A DNA stretch of 64,000 nt from Strongylocentrotus droebachiensis (GCA_035222895.1 JAVYIG010001586.1:62001-126000), one strand, 5' to 3'. Numbered from the stretch's first letter, positions 21,726 through 33,653 are shown. The notes: a model not told the origin generated them from the sequence alone. Numbers and translations: made by a program.

Positions 21726-24700
21726 GTATGTTGCTGTTTCAACAAATTATTACGTTTAAACACATGCAAAGGTCCTGGAAGTAAATTGTTATAAACAGGG
21801 ATAATGTACTTATGATGAGTTATATAGCTCATAAAACAATATAACAATGAACTGCTTGGTGAATAATTATGGTATGGAAGATTTATCTTGGAGTTTATGC
21901 GAATTTGCATTGAATTTCCCCTATTTCCCATAAAGATCAGGCGTAGTCTTATAATATACACGAGTCTACATGGTACATTAGATCTATATGTATTCGCATA
22001 CATGTATCAATCATTTTAAAGAAAAAATCTATTTTATAAGTGCTTATTACTATTTTAAAATATATGAGATTGGTGGATGGGTATGAAAAGCATGGTCAAT
22101 GACAGTATAGCAGACCAAATTTTGCCACATGCAGCAGATTCAAAATTAATAGAGGTGGGAAGCGCGGGAGTTCCGCGGAGGGGGCGGGGCATATTGCACC
22201 CATTGGGCGTTGCCAAAACAAGGTGGTTTATTTAGATGAGTTCTAATCCACCTGCTCACACCTTGCACGTGCCTCCCTGCAATCAGATGGTGAAAAAAGG
22301 GATCTAGAGTCATAAAATGCAAAATGGAGGGAGAGAGAGGGGGAGAGAGAGAGGCAGAGAGACGGACAGAGAGAGAGAGAGAGAGAGAGATGGTGATAGA
22401 CACAGAGAGAGGCAGAGACAGAAAGAGAGAGAGAGAGAGAGATCTTTAGTTGAGCAACAGTTTAGTCAGTGTATAAACTTGGGTCTCACACTCAACAATA
22501 TTATTTAATGGTTTTGATGGACACACAGAAAGTTTAAATGCTGTGGGGGTTCCCGCCAGCTGACCAGGCCACGCCCTACCGGTATCTCTTGCTATCCGGA
22601 CCTCGTCAAGCATAACAACATCATGGCCAAGTACCTGACAGTCAAACTCTACTCCAAGCTCTGTGACAGGAGGACCAGTACTGGCTGGACGCTTGACCAA
22701 TGCATCCAGACCGGAGTGGACAACCCGGGACATCCTTATATCATGACCGTTGGCATAGTAGCAGGGGATGAAGAGTCATACGAGGTAATGTTCTCAATAA
22801 ATGGCGCAGCTGTAAGCTGTGATGTTTATAAAGAAACAAAATTATATTTCATTATTTTATCGTGATATCAATACTATGCTGAATGTCGATGAAGATGTCG
22901 ATCATTCATAATGAGAGGAAGCGTGAACAGAGATATTTTGAGGATGACAAAGAGGATATTGTAGAAGCAGGATGAATAAAAGATAAGGGACGGAGATTAA
23001 TGACTTTTTCACTGCAATCTGAAAGAGTTAAAAACGAAAGTAGAAATAAAACGTAAAGAAAGTAATCTTTTGTTTTTTCTTCTCTTTCTCTCTCTTCTTC
23101 TTCTGTTCCTTCGACTCCTCTTTCTTTCTTTCTCATCTTTTACTTTCTCTTTTCTTCTTCTTCTTCTTGACTTCTTCTTGACTTCTTCTTGACTTCTTCT
23201 TGACTTCTTTTAACCTGGCTTCTCCATCTGCTTCTTCTGTTACATCAATGTCTTATGGTTCCTTGGAATCTGACAGGTTTTCAAGGAGCTCTTTGACGCT
23301 GCCATTCATGACCGCCATGACGGTTACGGACCGGACAACATTCACCCTACCGACCTGAACCAGAACCATCTCCGAGCCGTGACTCTAGACCCCAACTATG
23401 TCCTCTCGTCTCGGGTGCGCACTGGGAGATGTATTAGAGGATTCCGCCTCCCTCCTGCATGCAGCAGAGCAGAGCGCCGAAAAGTTGAAGAGGTATGCCC
23501 CCCCCCCCTTAACATTCTCATTCAAAACAAGCAACAGTCATGATAGTCGTGACTGTTGCTTGTTTTGAATGAGAATGTTAACGAGGTTATGGTAAAAGAG
23601 GGAGTCTTTGAAACTGATCGAAGATATATTGGTTTGTGGAAGAAACATTTTAATTATCATCATATCCTATTTTAGGAAGGTTTTATTGTTCGCTTACATC
23701 ATGATAATTCGATATGTGAATCATTTCAAATCATGGATAGTGGAAGAATCTGAAAAACGTATTCATCAAAATAGTGTAACCATTCTGCAAAATTACTGTG
23801 CAATATTCAGTTTGTTGCTTGACATAATAATATTGTATACGCTTATCAAATACTTTAACTTTATACTCTTCCTTCATAAAATTCAAATTGCCTGTGCCTC
23901 TTTTCTTTCCTCTCACACATGAATGTTCTTTAAATCAGTGCTAATGGCTTGAAGAGTGAGATATTGACATTAACACCAATTATTGAGATGCAACTCATGC
24001 AGGACACATCTGCAGATTTCCGATATAAAGAGCGGAGGAAGAAAAAAAAATAACAATGATCAAAGTAGATGTTTGCAAAAGTGCTATTTCTCTCTCTTTA
24101 TAAAAAACGACAATAAAAGTGAACAAACAAGTGTTTTTAGTTCTTGTTTTTCTGCGAGCATTGATTATAGCATATACATTTTATGATATGAAAGATATTT
24201 TATTCCAAGTATTTTTTTAATACAATAACAGTTTTGTGTCCAATCGTTTCACAGCAAAAAATTACAATGCGTTTATTGATCTTTAATAAATTAAATTAAA
24301 TTAAATTTCATTTAGATTATTAACCAAGCTCTCGCCGGCCTCAAAGGAGATTTGGCCGGGAAGTATTATTCCTTGACTACCATGTCTGAGAAGGATCAAC
24401 AGAAGCTGATCGATGACCATTTCCTCTTTGACAAACCAGTCTCTCCTCTGCTGACCTGCGCTGGCATGGCCAGAGATTGGCCCGATGCTCGGGGAATCTG
24501 GTAACTACTGTTAATACTTTTCTCCCACGTCTAGTAATTTCACATACAAAATTTACAGATGAAGCACGCAATATCAAAGTTAGATGCATCCATCTGTATA
24601 ACGAGTGAGGTCCAAGTCAAACATGTATTTGACAGATAAGAGTATGAGAATTTGGGTACTGCAAATGTATATTATTTGGGGTTGGAACAGAACACGTCGT

Positions 24701-25405
24701 TATTCTGTTCTTGGTGGTTAGTTTTGTATTTAAATCTATCCTTGATATTACAACGTTTTACTGAAACTATGCATGTATTTTTGTATAGATATTCAATAGA
24801 AATCTATCAGGTCGTCACATTACATGACTCAATAGGCTCTCCATCTCATACGAACAGAATACGTCGTTATTCTTTTCTTAGTGTTTAGTTCTGTATTTAA
24901 ATCTTATCATTGATATTACGACAGGCACAACCATCAGAAGAACTTCCTTGTATGGGTGAACGAAGAGGACCATGCTCGACTCATCTCAATGGAGACAGGT
25001 GCCAACATGGTCAGAGTTTTCCAAAGATTCTGCAGCGGCTTGAATGAGGTATAATTATCGTGTCATTTTCAATACATTTCAATCAATCAATTTTTCAAAT
25101 CAATTATAATCATATAAAAAAATTAAGGAATACATTATTGGAAACAGAGGGGTCCACTAAAAAACAATGCTTGTACAATAATATTGTCGACCCCTCAAAT
25201 CATTTTAGTCGATTCTCCATCTTGATTAATTATCATGTTATAATGAACCTGTATGATGAATACTTGCTGATTAGAAAGTAGTAGATTTTGTAGGTTCAAC
25301 AAATCCCTGCCGAATCATTGGGTTCCACAAATAAAATTCACTTTGAACCATGAAATATATCCGACTTCTCTCTATCTCTCTCTTTCTCTTTTTCTCTCTC
25401 TTTTA

Positions 25406-25446
<41 letters not shown>

Positions 25447-28400
25447 CCCCCCTCTCTCTCTCTCCCTCTCTCTATCTCTCTCGTGAATAGTTTGAGAAGC
25501 AGATCAAGCAGGCTGAGCACGAGTTCATGTGGAATGAGCACCTTGGATATATCTTGACCTGTCCTTCAAACCTTGGTACAGGACTCCGAGCTGGTGTCCA
25601 TCTCAAGATTCCTCTCCTTAGCCAGGTATACCTCAACCCGTCCTCAAATTGAGATCATTTTTGATCGTTAGTTTGCCTTATAATAATAATATCTTTGTGC
25701 ATACCATGTATACATAGCACGCATTCTATCTTCATCATAAAGAACCACATGTAGCCTTCTTCATCTTTTAACATCTTGCTGTTTTACTGTAAGCACTCTC
25801 TTGTTTAAAAATGTTTTGATTCCTTCATGGTCTTCCAGTACTGTTATCATGTTATTCCTATTCATGCACTTGAAATGATTAATCAGCACTTACATGACTT
25901 ATGTCATTCCTGGGCAGACATGCATTTCACCACTCAAGGTGAAGTTGCTCGACAATGCGTCGTGGCGCCATCAACCGCTGATATGAAGATATAGATGGTT
26001 CTTTCCTCTTTTTTTATTATATCGTTTTGGTTTTTCAGGTGGGCTGTATCTAATACAGACCACCTTATATTTTTGTTAAAATTGCCTTTATTTATTTATT
26101 TTTCTTAATTCTCGCCACTTTTTTGTTAGCAAGATAACTTGAAAATGGTTGAATGAAATACCTTGAAATTTGGCACACATATGTATAGGCATATGGAGAA
26201 AACACAGTAAGGTTTTCAACCTTGACCTTGACTGATGACGTCATCTAGGCGCCATTTTGTGAAATTTTCTGAAAATAAACTCATGATCATATCTTCCTAA
26301 CCAAAAGGTATTTCTCATTCATATTTATTATGATCAAGGTCAATATCAGTCCAGTCAATTTCAGGTCAAAAAACGCGCGCGTGCGCGTACGTCCGCGCGT
26401 CAATGCGCGCGCAAAATTTTTAAATGCTCAAAATCGTCTCAAATTTATTTTGCATACGTTTCAGGTCATTTTAAGCATTTTATAAAAAATCGCGCGTAAG
26501 AGCATGCGCGCGCGTTTTCGCGCGTAACACCATTAAAAAACATAGAATCGCCATTTTTTTTTCTTTCATGATATTTCTCATATTTTTTCAAGGAATTTGA
26601 TTCCATGTTTATCTCTTTATGACCATTATTAACAAGATGAGCGTAAATTCAAGATAAATGTCAGTGCGCGCGAGGTCTTTTAATACATAGCATATATGGG
26701 CAAAAACATGCCTATACAAAATCCGTTATAGCTCTTTGGAATGCACCGGGATCCTCAATTTTGTTTCATATTAAGATAGAGTATGAGTCGGAAATATGAT
26801 TCCATGTCTCATTTGGCCATTAAGTGTATCGTGACATCATCACAATGGCCTTGGAACTCAAAATACGAATTTGCATATTATGACGTCAGCATATTTATGT
26901 AAAATTGATTGTATCTCTGTAAATATTGATCAATTTTCTTCAAAATTTCGATATGTTGTAGCTAAGACAATTCTCTACAAGCGCAGTAATAACCATTTTT
27001 AATTTTGATGACGTCATCATAGTGAAAATTTTGATTAAAGGCCTCATGTCAAAAACTACATAATTTGCGTGTTATGCCTATAGAAGGTGAATTTAGTTCA
27101 CGTTATGAATCTACATGATATTGTTTTTTAAGAATTTGTAAGCAGTATGTCGCTTATTTTTGCTCTATTTTGTCTCAAATGTTAGTTGACCAGCCCACCT
27201 ATACTTGTTCCAAACAAGTATTATATGTCTAGTTTTTATAATGTTTTGGTTGGATTTTTAAATTAATAATATCTACATGATTTTATGCATGATCATGATA
27301 TTTAAATGTTTAGGCTCGTTTACACTGAATACACAAATAAATCTTATCATAACACATATTATCCACAATATCTAACAGAAAATCTTAGCACAGCATATTA
27401 TAATTGTCTATATTGAACAGCATTCCAATTTAATGCTTTTGTTATTTTCAGTTAACGCGAAAAGAGAAGAATAAATTGTACCCTTGCATGTCAAACAGTC
27501 ATTGAAAGGCTCATCTCTGACCATCATAATTGACGATTTAATGTGGTCTTGGCCGTGGCCTCTGATCGGGTGACGTGTACAAAACCGAGGGAAGGAAACA
27601 TTTTCAGTGGCCTCGTATAACTCGGAAGTGATGGCCTCAACTATATTAATGGAATAAACTCTTGAAATAGACGGAACCAATTTTTATGAATTAATTTGAC
27701 ATGTTCTACAGGATCCAAGATTTGAGGTCATACTTGAGAGACTCCGCCTACAGAAGAGAGGAACCGGTGGAGTAGATACGGAATCAACCAATGGTATCTT
27801 TGATATTTCTAACGTCGACAGACTGGGCAAATCTGAGGTAATTTCAATTTTCATCTGAAAATGCAATTTTAAATTTTGTCACGAAGTGCCGGTTTAAAAA
27901 AAACAAAAACAAAATTCTTTTTCATCTTCCTTCTCTTTTATTTTTTTCTCTTCTTTTTCTTCTCTTTTCCTTCTATTTCTTCTTCTTCTTCTTCGTCTTC
28001 TTTTTCTTCTCTTTCTTCTTGTTCTCTTCCTTCTTCTTTTTCTCTAGTTTCTTCTTCTTCTTCTTCCTTTTTTTCTTCTCCTTCTTTTTCAACATTTTAG
28101 CGGCCATAATTCCAGTTTTTATTTGCCCAAGGAAACATTCAAAGAAAAAAGCTTGTTATATTGAGTTCCAGATGAACATTAATGATTATTTTTTAACTTT
28201 CTCCTTATTTACAAAAATGTAAGTTTGGAAGAATACAAGATTGTTGTTCATAATGACCTCATATTCAAAAGATGAGACAAATGTATTGCTCTCACCACAT
28301 TTTCGTGCTACATGATTGTGTAGTCCCTCTGAATAATGCATGCAATATTATTGTCGGCAAAATTGAGTCAAGTTATTATCATTTTGATGATTCCAAAACA

Positions 28401-29157
28401 TCATATTGTCAACCAATTCTTATGTACAACATTACCAACTCTTCCCAATTGCGTATAGACAGTTTCTTTCATAATATAATCGCATGATCATGCAGAACTC
28501 AGCTTAATCTATGAAATCAGCATATTATAAACATTCAACGCACATTCTGGTTCAGCATAGTATATGGTTCGATTCCACCCAACGAGATTAAGTTTCCGGT
28601 CGACCTTATGATGAGAAGAATAAGTGGTCATAGATATCCTCGAGTAAAGAGCAGCTCCAGAATACCACGTTAATGATTTCTAATGCCAAGGTCTTATCGA
28701 CAGATATACCTTAATATTTAATAATTTAATGTTTTCAATAGGTTGCTCACATTCTACTTTATCTATTATATGAATTGAGAATCACTGAGACGTGCTAATT
28801 TATACTACATGTATTGTATGATTTTTATTTTATATGTACATTATGTTTATATTTTTGGTAACATGTGGAACAATAACAACTTGAAGAAACAAATTTGAAA
28901 TATTTATTAAAAACAATTAATTTTTTTTTTCGCCAGTTTCATTGTAAGGCTTTAAATAACATCTGTATTATTTGAAGTACCTGTCGTCTTTCACAACAAA
29001 TATAATATTCTTCCTGATGGCAATTTGACGGCGTCTATTTTTTTGTTTGTTTCAGGTCCAACTGGTGCAGACTGTCCTGGATGGAGTCGCACTGCTGATC
29101 AAGATGGAAAAAGAACTGGAGCGACAAGGAAACATCTCCCAATATCTGCCCCAATAA
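21622..29157 (+). CDS. Creatine kinase, mitochondrial-like, eight exons
   Basis: Exons 21622-21725, 22568-22784, 23277-23492, 24316-24500, 24925-25048, 25491-25625, 27712-27837 and 29056-29157 join in phase into 402 residues. The enzyme transfers phosphate between ATP and creatine. Visible hallmarks: [19 protein letters not shown] (about 72-90, wording typical of mitochondrial isoforms), [52 protein letters not shown], the catalytic Cys306 in [16 protein letters not shown], and [10 protein letters not shown]. The C-terminus lacks the basic tail of vertebrate mitochondrial forms. Residues 1-35 begin acidic and carry a hydrophobic stretch, unlike a classic presequence. The length fits a single-domain enzyme, not the three-domain flagellar form. 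Confidence 0.95.
22326..22441. repeat. (GA)n microsatellite in creatine kinase intron 1
   Basis: Interrupted GA-rich simple sequence. It creates spurious Arg/Glu-rich open frames. Confidence 0.9.
22568..22784 (+). CDS. Creatine kinase exon 2
   Basis: 217 nt, phase 0 out, donor gtaatg. Acceptor gctgaccag is chosen because the alternative AG at 22560 would give an immediate stop and this one keeps frame with exon 1. It encodes [18 protein letters not shown] and the [19 protein letters not shown] block, then AGDEESYE. Confidence 0.93.
23277..23492 (+). CDS. Creatine kinase exon 3
   Basis: 72 codons, phase 0/0. The acceptor is ggaatctgacag and the donor gtatgc. It encodes [18 protein letters not shown] through [14 protein letters not shown] and [14 protein letters not shown], with nucleotide-binding Arg residues in SSRVRTGR. 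The first third is duplicated in inverted orientation at 17506-17770. Confidence 0.96.
23509..23581. repeat. Perfect 32-bp-arm hairpin at the exon 3 donor
   Basis: Arms run from TTAACATTCTCATTCAAAAC to its exact complement with a 9-nt loop, starting 16 nt after the exon 3 splice junction. Both ends are TTAA. Confidence 0.92.
23582..24315. other. Creatine kinase intron 3
   Basis: AT-rich intron; no gene, repeat or RNA was recognised. Confidence 0.6.
24316..24500 (+). CDS. Creatine kinase exon 4
   Basis: 185 nt, phase 0 in, TG of Trp out. The acceptor is atttcatttag and the donor gtaact. It encodes [31 protein letters not shown] and [12 protein letters not shown]. Confidence 0.96.
24925..25048 (+). 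CDS. Creatine kinase exon 5
   Basis: 124 nt. The acceptor is attacgacag and the donor gtataa. It encodes [16 protein letters not shown], then ISMETGANM and a FCSGLNE end. The VNEEDH acidic segment lies near the guanidino substrate in known structures. Confidence 0.95.
25374..25482. repeat. (CT)n tract serving as polypyrimidine tract of exon 6
   Basis: Over 100 bp of CT-rich simple sequence runs up to 8 nt before the acceptor at 25490, so the microsatellite also forms the pyrimidine tract. Confidence 0.85.
25491..25625 (+). CDS. Creatine kinase exon 6 (catalytic Cys)
   Basis: 45 codons, phase 0/0. The acceptor is tcgtgaatag and the donor gtatac. It encodes [19 protein letters not shown] followed by [12 protein letters not shown], the signature of the phosphagen kinase family with the reactive Cys. 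Confidence 0.97.
26035..27232 (+). mobile_element. Candidate non-autonomous Helitron/Helentron
   Basis: It starts TC at 26035 within a T run and ends CTAG at 27229-27232 followed by T. A 3' hairpin (ATACTTG...CAAGTAT, 27201-27221) lies 7 nt before CTAG. A 5' hairpin (GGTGG-CTGTAT/ATACAG-CCACC) lies at 26038-26066. Subterminal AGGTGGGCTG (26037) and CAGCCCACCT (27191) are inverse. The interior is non-coding, with CpG-rich GCGCGC runs. No Rep/helicase is present. Confidence 0.6.
27233..27711. other. Rest of creatine kinase intron 6
   Basis: No exon or repeat was recognised. Confidence 0.5.
27712..27837 (+). CDS. Creatine kinase exon 7
   Basis: 42 codons, phase 0/0. The acceptor is atgttctacag and the donor gtaatt. 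It encodes [18 protein letters not shown] and [22 protein letters not shown] is the flexible loop that closes over the substrates. Confidence 0.97.
27917..28090. repeat. (TTC)n-rich simple sequence
   Basis: A pyrimidine-rich tract in creatine kinase intron 7. It generates Ser/Phe-rich open frames with no biological support. Confidence 0.9.
28091..29055. other. Rest of creatine kinase intron 7
   Basis: AT-rich; nothing was recognised apart from the acceptor pyrimidine tract before 29056. Confidence 0.5.
29056..29157 (+). CDS. Creatine kinase exon 8 (terminal)
   Basis: 33 codons plus TAA at 29155-29157. The acceptor is tttgtttcag. It encodes [18 protein letters not shown] and a short polar tail, like the C-terminal helix of cytosolic and flagellar-type creatine kinases. 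Confidence 0.95.
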   Translation, partial: VQLVQTVLDGVALLIKMEKELERQGNISQYLPQ

Positions 29158-30261
29158 GTTATATCAATTTATTACAAACTTTCAATTGTATTACTGCAAC
29201 TCCAAAACAATAATTATGAATAACATTTTTTCTTAGTATAGTGATAGAATCACCGAAAACAAATTTAATCTCATAGCAATTCTGATAAACATTTGTATGT
29301 CTTAAGCTTTCAAAATTTAACAAGATTTGCTTGCACTTGAGGCATTGCTTCTTACATGCATATTTTCCGCCTATTAAATGGATTTAACCCTAAATAGAAA
29401 ACAAAAACATAAAGGAAAACAAAAAGAAAGACAAAATAAAACAAAAAAACACTGATGATTGATAACATTATGCACATAAGATGGTTATGTGTTCATTTAA
29501 CGGAGCAACATCTTTAGTGCTTTTTATACTGAATGCTAAATCATTAGCAAACGTACAACAGACAATTCGCGAAGAATAAAAACAAGACACTTGTCTCAGA
29601 AAAGAGGATCTTTAATTAGTAATAAAGAGAAGTGAATTATTTGTTATTTGTTATTACATATTGTCAAGGTACTGTATTTTAATGAAACAAAAAGACGAAT
29701 AAGTGTGTTATATTACTCAACTTGTTTTATCACTGTATTGTGATGTTCTTCTGCACCATGTATCAATTTAGTACCGGAGTGCTAACGTCATATTCGCTTA
29801 TCGTCTAGTTTACTGATTCGGAACAACAGAGCCTGCGCATGAGGTTCACCGCGATATCATTCAAGCAACGGGCTGGAGCAGAAGGAATTCAATGTTTGGG
29901 GCTGGTGTGAACACCTGCACAGAATCGTTTGGAATCAGCAACCTTCACAACTTGGCCAGTATAACGTCACACTGGGCACTTGAAAAGCTTGGGAGCTTGA
30001 AAAATGTTGGTTTATATATCGTTCTGATTAAAGGGTTCCCCAAAAAAATTATTGGATCAGTTATAAAGAGTCTAGTGTATGTAAAAATAGAAGTGATGTG
30101 AAATTGAAAATGGTCTTCATTCGTTTTAATTTAAGATACACCTATCACATTTTTCCGAAAGATTTTTTTTGACAAGAGACAGTGATATGTAACTTCCCCC
30201 AGCTCAGCAAATGCTCACAAAAGAAATGCAATATTTCATACAATACCTCCACATTTCCTTT
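29158..30261 (+). other. Creatine kinase 3' region and intergenic spacer
   Basis: Candidate AATAAA signals occur at 29435, 29575 and 29621; which one is used cannot be decided. A GC-richer stretch at 29760-30000 has short open frames but no family resemblance. Confidence 0.5.
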
Positions 30262-30631
30262 CTTTTCGGTGATGCTACAGCACGTCTGACAAAGCAACTC
30301 CTACGTTGGTATTGTATGGTCTATTATAAACAGGTGGTCAGCTCTGGTGAAGCTACATACCACTGTCTCTTGTTAGCTCACTAATGATTGACAGATGATG
30401 TCACAAGATGAATGAGATCTGGAGCATTTTTTTTTAGGGTAGAGCTTAAATTAGCAGGTCTGAGAAAATTATTTTATAAAATATTTAAAAATCTATGAAA
30501 CATAAATAGATGTTTGAATAACAAAATATGAGTTGTATGCAGCCTTGCAAATCAACAGAAATAAACTTATATTTGGATTTCACCCCACCTTTAAACTATC
30601 CCCATTTCGCTCTCTCTCTCTCTCTCTCTCC

Positions 30632-30669
<38 letters not shown>

Positions 30670-30758
30670 TATCTATATATGCGTGATATATATTCTTTGT
30701 CTCTCTTTCATTCCTTTTTTACATCTCAATCTATCCATATCGAATATTGAGTTCAACA

Positions 30759-30868
30759 TCCCCAGTGGCGCAATTGGTTAGCGCGCTGTACTTATAGACA
30801 GTACCCAGCGACCGCCTGGCTACGCTGTGGACATGCGGAGGTTGTGAGTTCGAGCCTCACCTGGGGAA
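30759..30868 (+). tRNA. tRNA-Ile (UAU), intron-containing, copy 1
   Basis: The body matches animal tRNA-Ile(UAU): TGGCGCAATTGG A box, CTTATA anticodon loop start, GTGAGTTCGAGCCTCAC T arm, TCCCCAG/CTGGGGA acceptor stem, discriminator A. A 36-nt intron (30797-30832) interrupts after position 37. A TTTTTCTTTT terminator follows. Mature length is 74 nt. Confidence 0.93.
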
Positions 30869-31319
30869 ATCAGTTTTTCTTTTCCTGATGATGCTACAGA
30901 ACATCTGACATAGCAACTCCTATGTTGGTAATACTATGGTCTATTGTAAACAGGTGGTCAGCTCTGGTGAAGCTACATACCACTGTCTCTTGTTAGCTCA
31001 CAAGTGAATGACAGATGAATGAGATGTGGAGCATTTTTTTTAGGGTAGAGCTTAAATTAGCAGGTCTGAGAAAATTATTTTTATAAAATATTTAAAAATC
31101 TATGAAACATAAATAGATGTTTGAATAACAAAATATGAGTTGTATGCAGCCTTGCAAATCAACAGAAATAAACTTATATTTGGATTTCACCCCACCTTTA
31201 AACTATCCCCATTTCGCTCTCTCTCTCTATTATCTATATAAGCATGATATATATTCTTTGTCTCTCTTTCATTCCTTTTTTACATCTCAATCTATCCATA
31301 TCGAATATCGAGTTCAACA

Positions 31320-31429
31320 TCCCCAGTGGCGCAATTGGTTAGCGCGCTGTACTTATAGACAGTACCAAGCGACCGCCTGGCTACGCTGTGGACATGCGGA
31401 GGTTGTGAGTTCGAGTCTCACCTGGGGAA
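31320..31429 (+). tRNA. tRNA-Ile (UAU), intron-containing, copy 2
   Basis: The mature body matches copy 1, with a T-loop variant GAGTCTC that leaves the T-stem 3' strand paired. The intron has one substitution (ACCAAGCG). The same T-run terminator follows. Confidence 0.93.
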
Positions 31430-31544
31430 ATCAGTTTTTCTTTTCCTGATGATGCTACAGAACATCTGACATAGCAACTCCTATGTTGGTTTTGTATAGT
31501 CCAATGTAAACAGGTGGTCAGCTCTGGTGAAGCTACGTACAACT

Positions 31545-31758
31545 CACTATGAATATGACTGACAAAGAAAGCGGATAAAATATACAGTTCCTCAGGTAGA
31601 CAAAGGAACATCCCTTCACTGCTATTATGTAAAAAGGTGAATATGCATGTGACACCTGTTCTACACATTTTTACATAATAGCAGTGAAGGGATGTTCCTT
31701 TGTCTACCTGAGGAACTGTATATTTTGTCCGCTTTCTTTTTCAGTCATGTTCATAGTG
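31545..31758. mobile_element. CACTA-type palindromic MITE, copy B
   Basis: 214 bp with ends CACTATGAA/TTCATAGTG and flanking ACT duplicated on both sides. Units without the insert have a single ACT at this spot, giving an empty-site comparison. It is related to the copy at 11268. Confidence 0.88.
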
Positions 31759-32201
31759 ACTGTCTCTTGTTAGCTCACAAGTGATTGACACATGATTTCA
31801 CAAGATGAATGAGATCTGGAGCATTTTTTAGGGTGGAGCTTAGCAGGTCTGAGATTTTTTTTTTTTTAATATTTAAAAATCTATGAAATATATTTAGATG
31901 TTTGAATAACAAAATATGAGTTGTGTGCAGCCCTGCACATTTACAGAAATCAACTTATATTTGGATGTCACCTACCTTTAAACTTTCCCCATTTCTCTCT
32001 CTCCCCCTCTCTCTCTTTCTCTTTCTCTCTCTCTCTCGTTCTCTCTCTCTCTCTCTCTCCAATTCTCTTTCTCTCTTTCCTCTCTCTCTCTCTCTCTCTC
32101 TTTAATCTGTATAAGTGATATATATATATTCTTTGTCTCTCTTTCATTCCTCTTCTTCTCTCTATATCTCAATCTATCCGTATCGATTCATGATTTCAAC
32201 G

Positions 32202-32311
32202 TCCCCAGTGGCGCAATTGGTTAGCGCGCTGTACTTATAGACAGTACCCAGCGACCGTCTGGCTACGCTGTGGACATGCGGAGGTTGTGAGTTCGAGTCT
32301 CACCTGGGGAA
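32202..32311 (+). tRNA. tRNA-Ile (UAU), intron-containing, copy 3
   Basis: Same mature sequence as copy 2. The intron carries CCGTCTGG where others have CCGCCTGG. A TTTTTCTTTT terminator follows. Confidence 0.93.
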
Positions 32312-32751
32312 ATCAGTTTTTCTTTTCCTGATGATGCTACAGAACATCTGACATAGCAACTCCTATGTTGGTATTATATGGTCCACTGTCTCTTGTTAGC
32401 TCACAAGTGATTGACAGATGATGTCACAAGATGAGTGAGATCTGGAGCATTTTTTTTTAGGGTAGAGCTTAAATTAGCATGTCTGAGAAAGTCATGTTAT
32501 AAAATATTTAAAAATCTATGAAACATAAATAGATGTTTGAATAACAAAATATGAGTTGTATGCAGCCCTGCAAATCAACAGAAATAAACTTATATTTGGA
32601 TTTTACCCCACCTTTAAACTATCCCCATTTCGCTCTCTCTCTCTTTCTCTCTCTCTCTCTATTATCTATATAAGCATGATATATATTCTTTGTCTCTCTT
32701 TCATTCCTTTTTTACATCTCAATCTATCCATATCGAATATTGAGTTCAACA

Positions 32752-32861
32752 TCCCCAGTGGCGCAATTGGTTAGCGCGCTGTACTTATAGACAGTACCCA
32801 GCGACCGCCTGGCTACTCTGTGGACATGCGGAGGTTGTGAGTTCGAGCCTCACCTGGGGAA
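32752..32861 (+). tRNA. tRNA-Ile (UAU), intron-containing, copy 4
   Basis: Mature body as copy 1. The intron has GGCTACTCTG in place of GGCTACGCTG. A terminator T run follows. Confidence 0.93.
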
Positions 32862-33164
32862 AACAGTTTTTCTTTTCCTGATGATGCTACAGAACATCTG
32901 ACATAGCAACTCCTATGTTGGTATTACTATGGTCTATTGTAAACAGGTGGTCAGCTCTGGTGAAGCTACATACCACTGTCTCTTGTTAGCTCACAAGTGA
33001 ATGACACATGATTTCACAAGATGAATGAGATCTGGAGCATTTTTTAGGGTGGAGCTAAAAGCAGGTCTGAGAAAATTATTTTAAAAGTTATTTAAAAATC
33101 TATGAAATATATTTAGATCTTTCAATAACAAAATATGAGTTGTATGCAGCCATGCACATCAACA

Positions 33165-33322
33165 GGCCCCGTTGCATTAAAATTACCATTGGTGGTAACT
33201 TTGCCATCAATGGCAACTACCATGGTAACAGGGCTCAACAGCCAATCAAAAACCAAGGTTTCCATGGTAGTTGCCATTGATGGCAAAGTTACCATCAATG
33301 GTAAGTTTTGTGCAACGGGGCC
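33165..33322. mobile_element. 158-bp palindromic MITE with GGCCCCGTTGCA ends
   Basis: Inverted ends GGCCCCGTTGCA and TGCAACGGGGCC, with subterminal TTACCATTGATGG-type repeats forming a long hairpin. It is inserted in the spacer upstream of tRNA copy 5; other units lack it. Confidence 0.88.
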
Positions 33323-33544
33323 CCGGAATCAACTTACATTTGGATATCACCCACCTTTAAACTATCCCAATTTCTCGCTCCCCCCCCCCTTTCCCCCTCT
33401 CTTTCTCTCTCTCTCTCTCTCTCTCCACATTAATATCTCTCTTTTTAAAATCTATATTAGCGTGAAATATATTCTTTGTCTCTCTTTCATTCCTCTTTTT
33501 CTCTCTACATCTCAATCTATCCGTATCGATTCAAGATTTTAACT

Positions 33545-33653
33545 TCCCCAGTGGCGCAATTGGTTAGCGCGCTGTACTTATAGACAGTACCCAGCGCCCT
33601 CTGGCTACGCTGTGGACATGCGGAGGTTGTGAGTTCGAGTCTCACCTGGGGAA
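33545..33653 (+). tRNA. tRNA-Ile (UAU), intron-containing, copy 5
   Basis: Mature body as copy 2. The intron is one nucleotide shorter (35 nt, AGCGCCCTCTGG), showing that drift is confined to the intron. Confidence 0.93.

Noticed and set aside
22317..22508. Arg/Glu-rich open frame
   Set aside because: Encoded by a (GA)n microsatellite in creatine kinase intron 1.
27876..28222. Ser/Phe-rich open frames
   Set aside because: Encoded by a (TTC)n tract in creatine kinase intron 7.
29892..30101. 69-codon frame after creatine kinase
   Set aside because: No recognisable motif, no splice context and an AT-rich tail; likely chance.
31381..31668. 95-codon minus-strand open frame, repeated at 33605-33892
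   Set aside because: It spans the tRNA gene and the palindromic MITE in reverse; the repeat is due to array duplication, not to a conserved protein.
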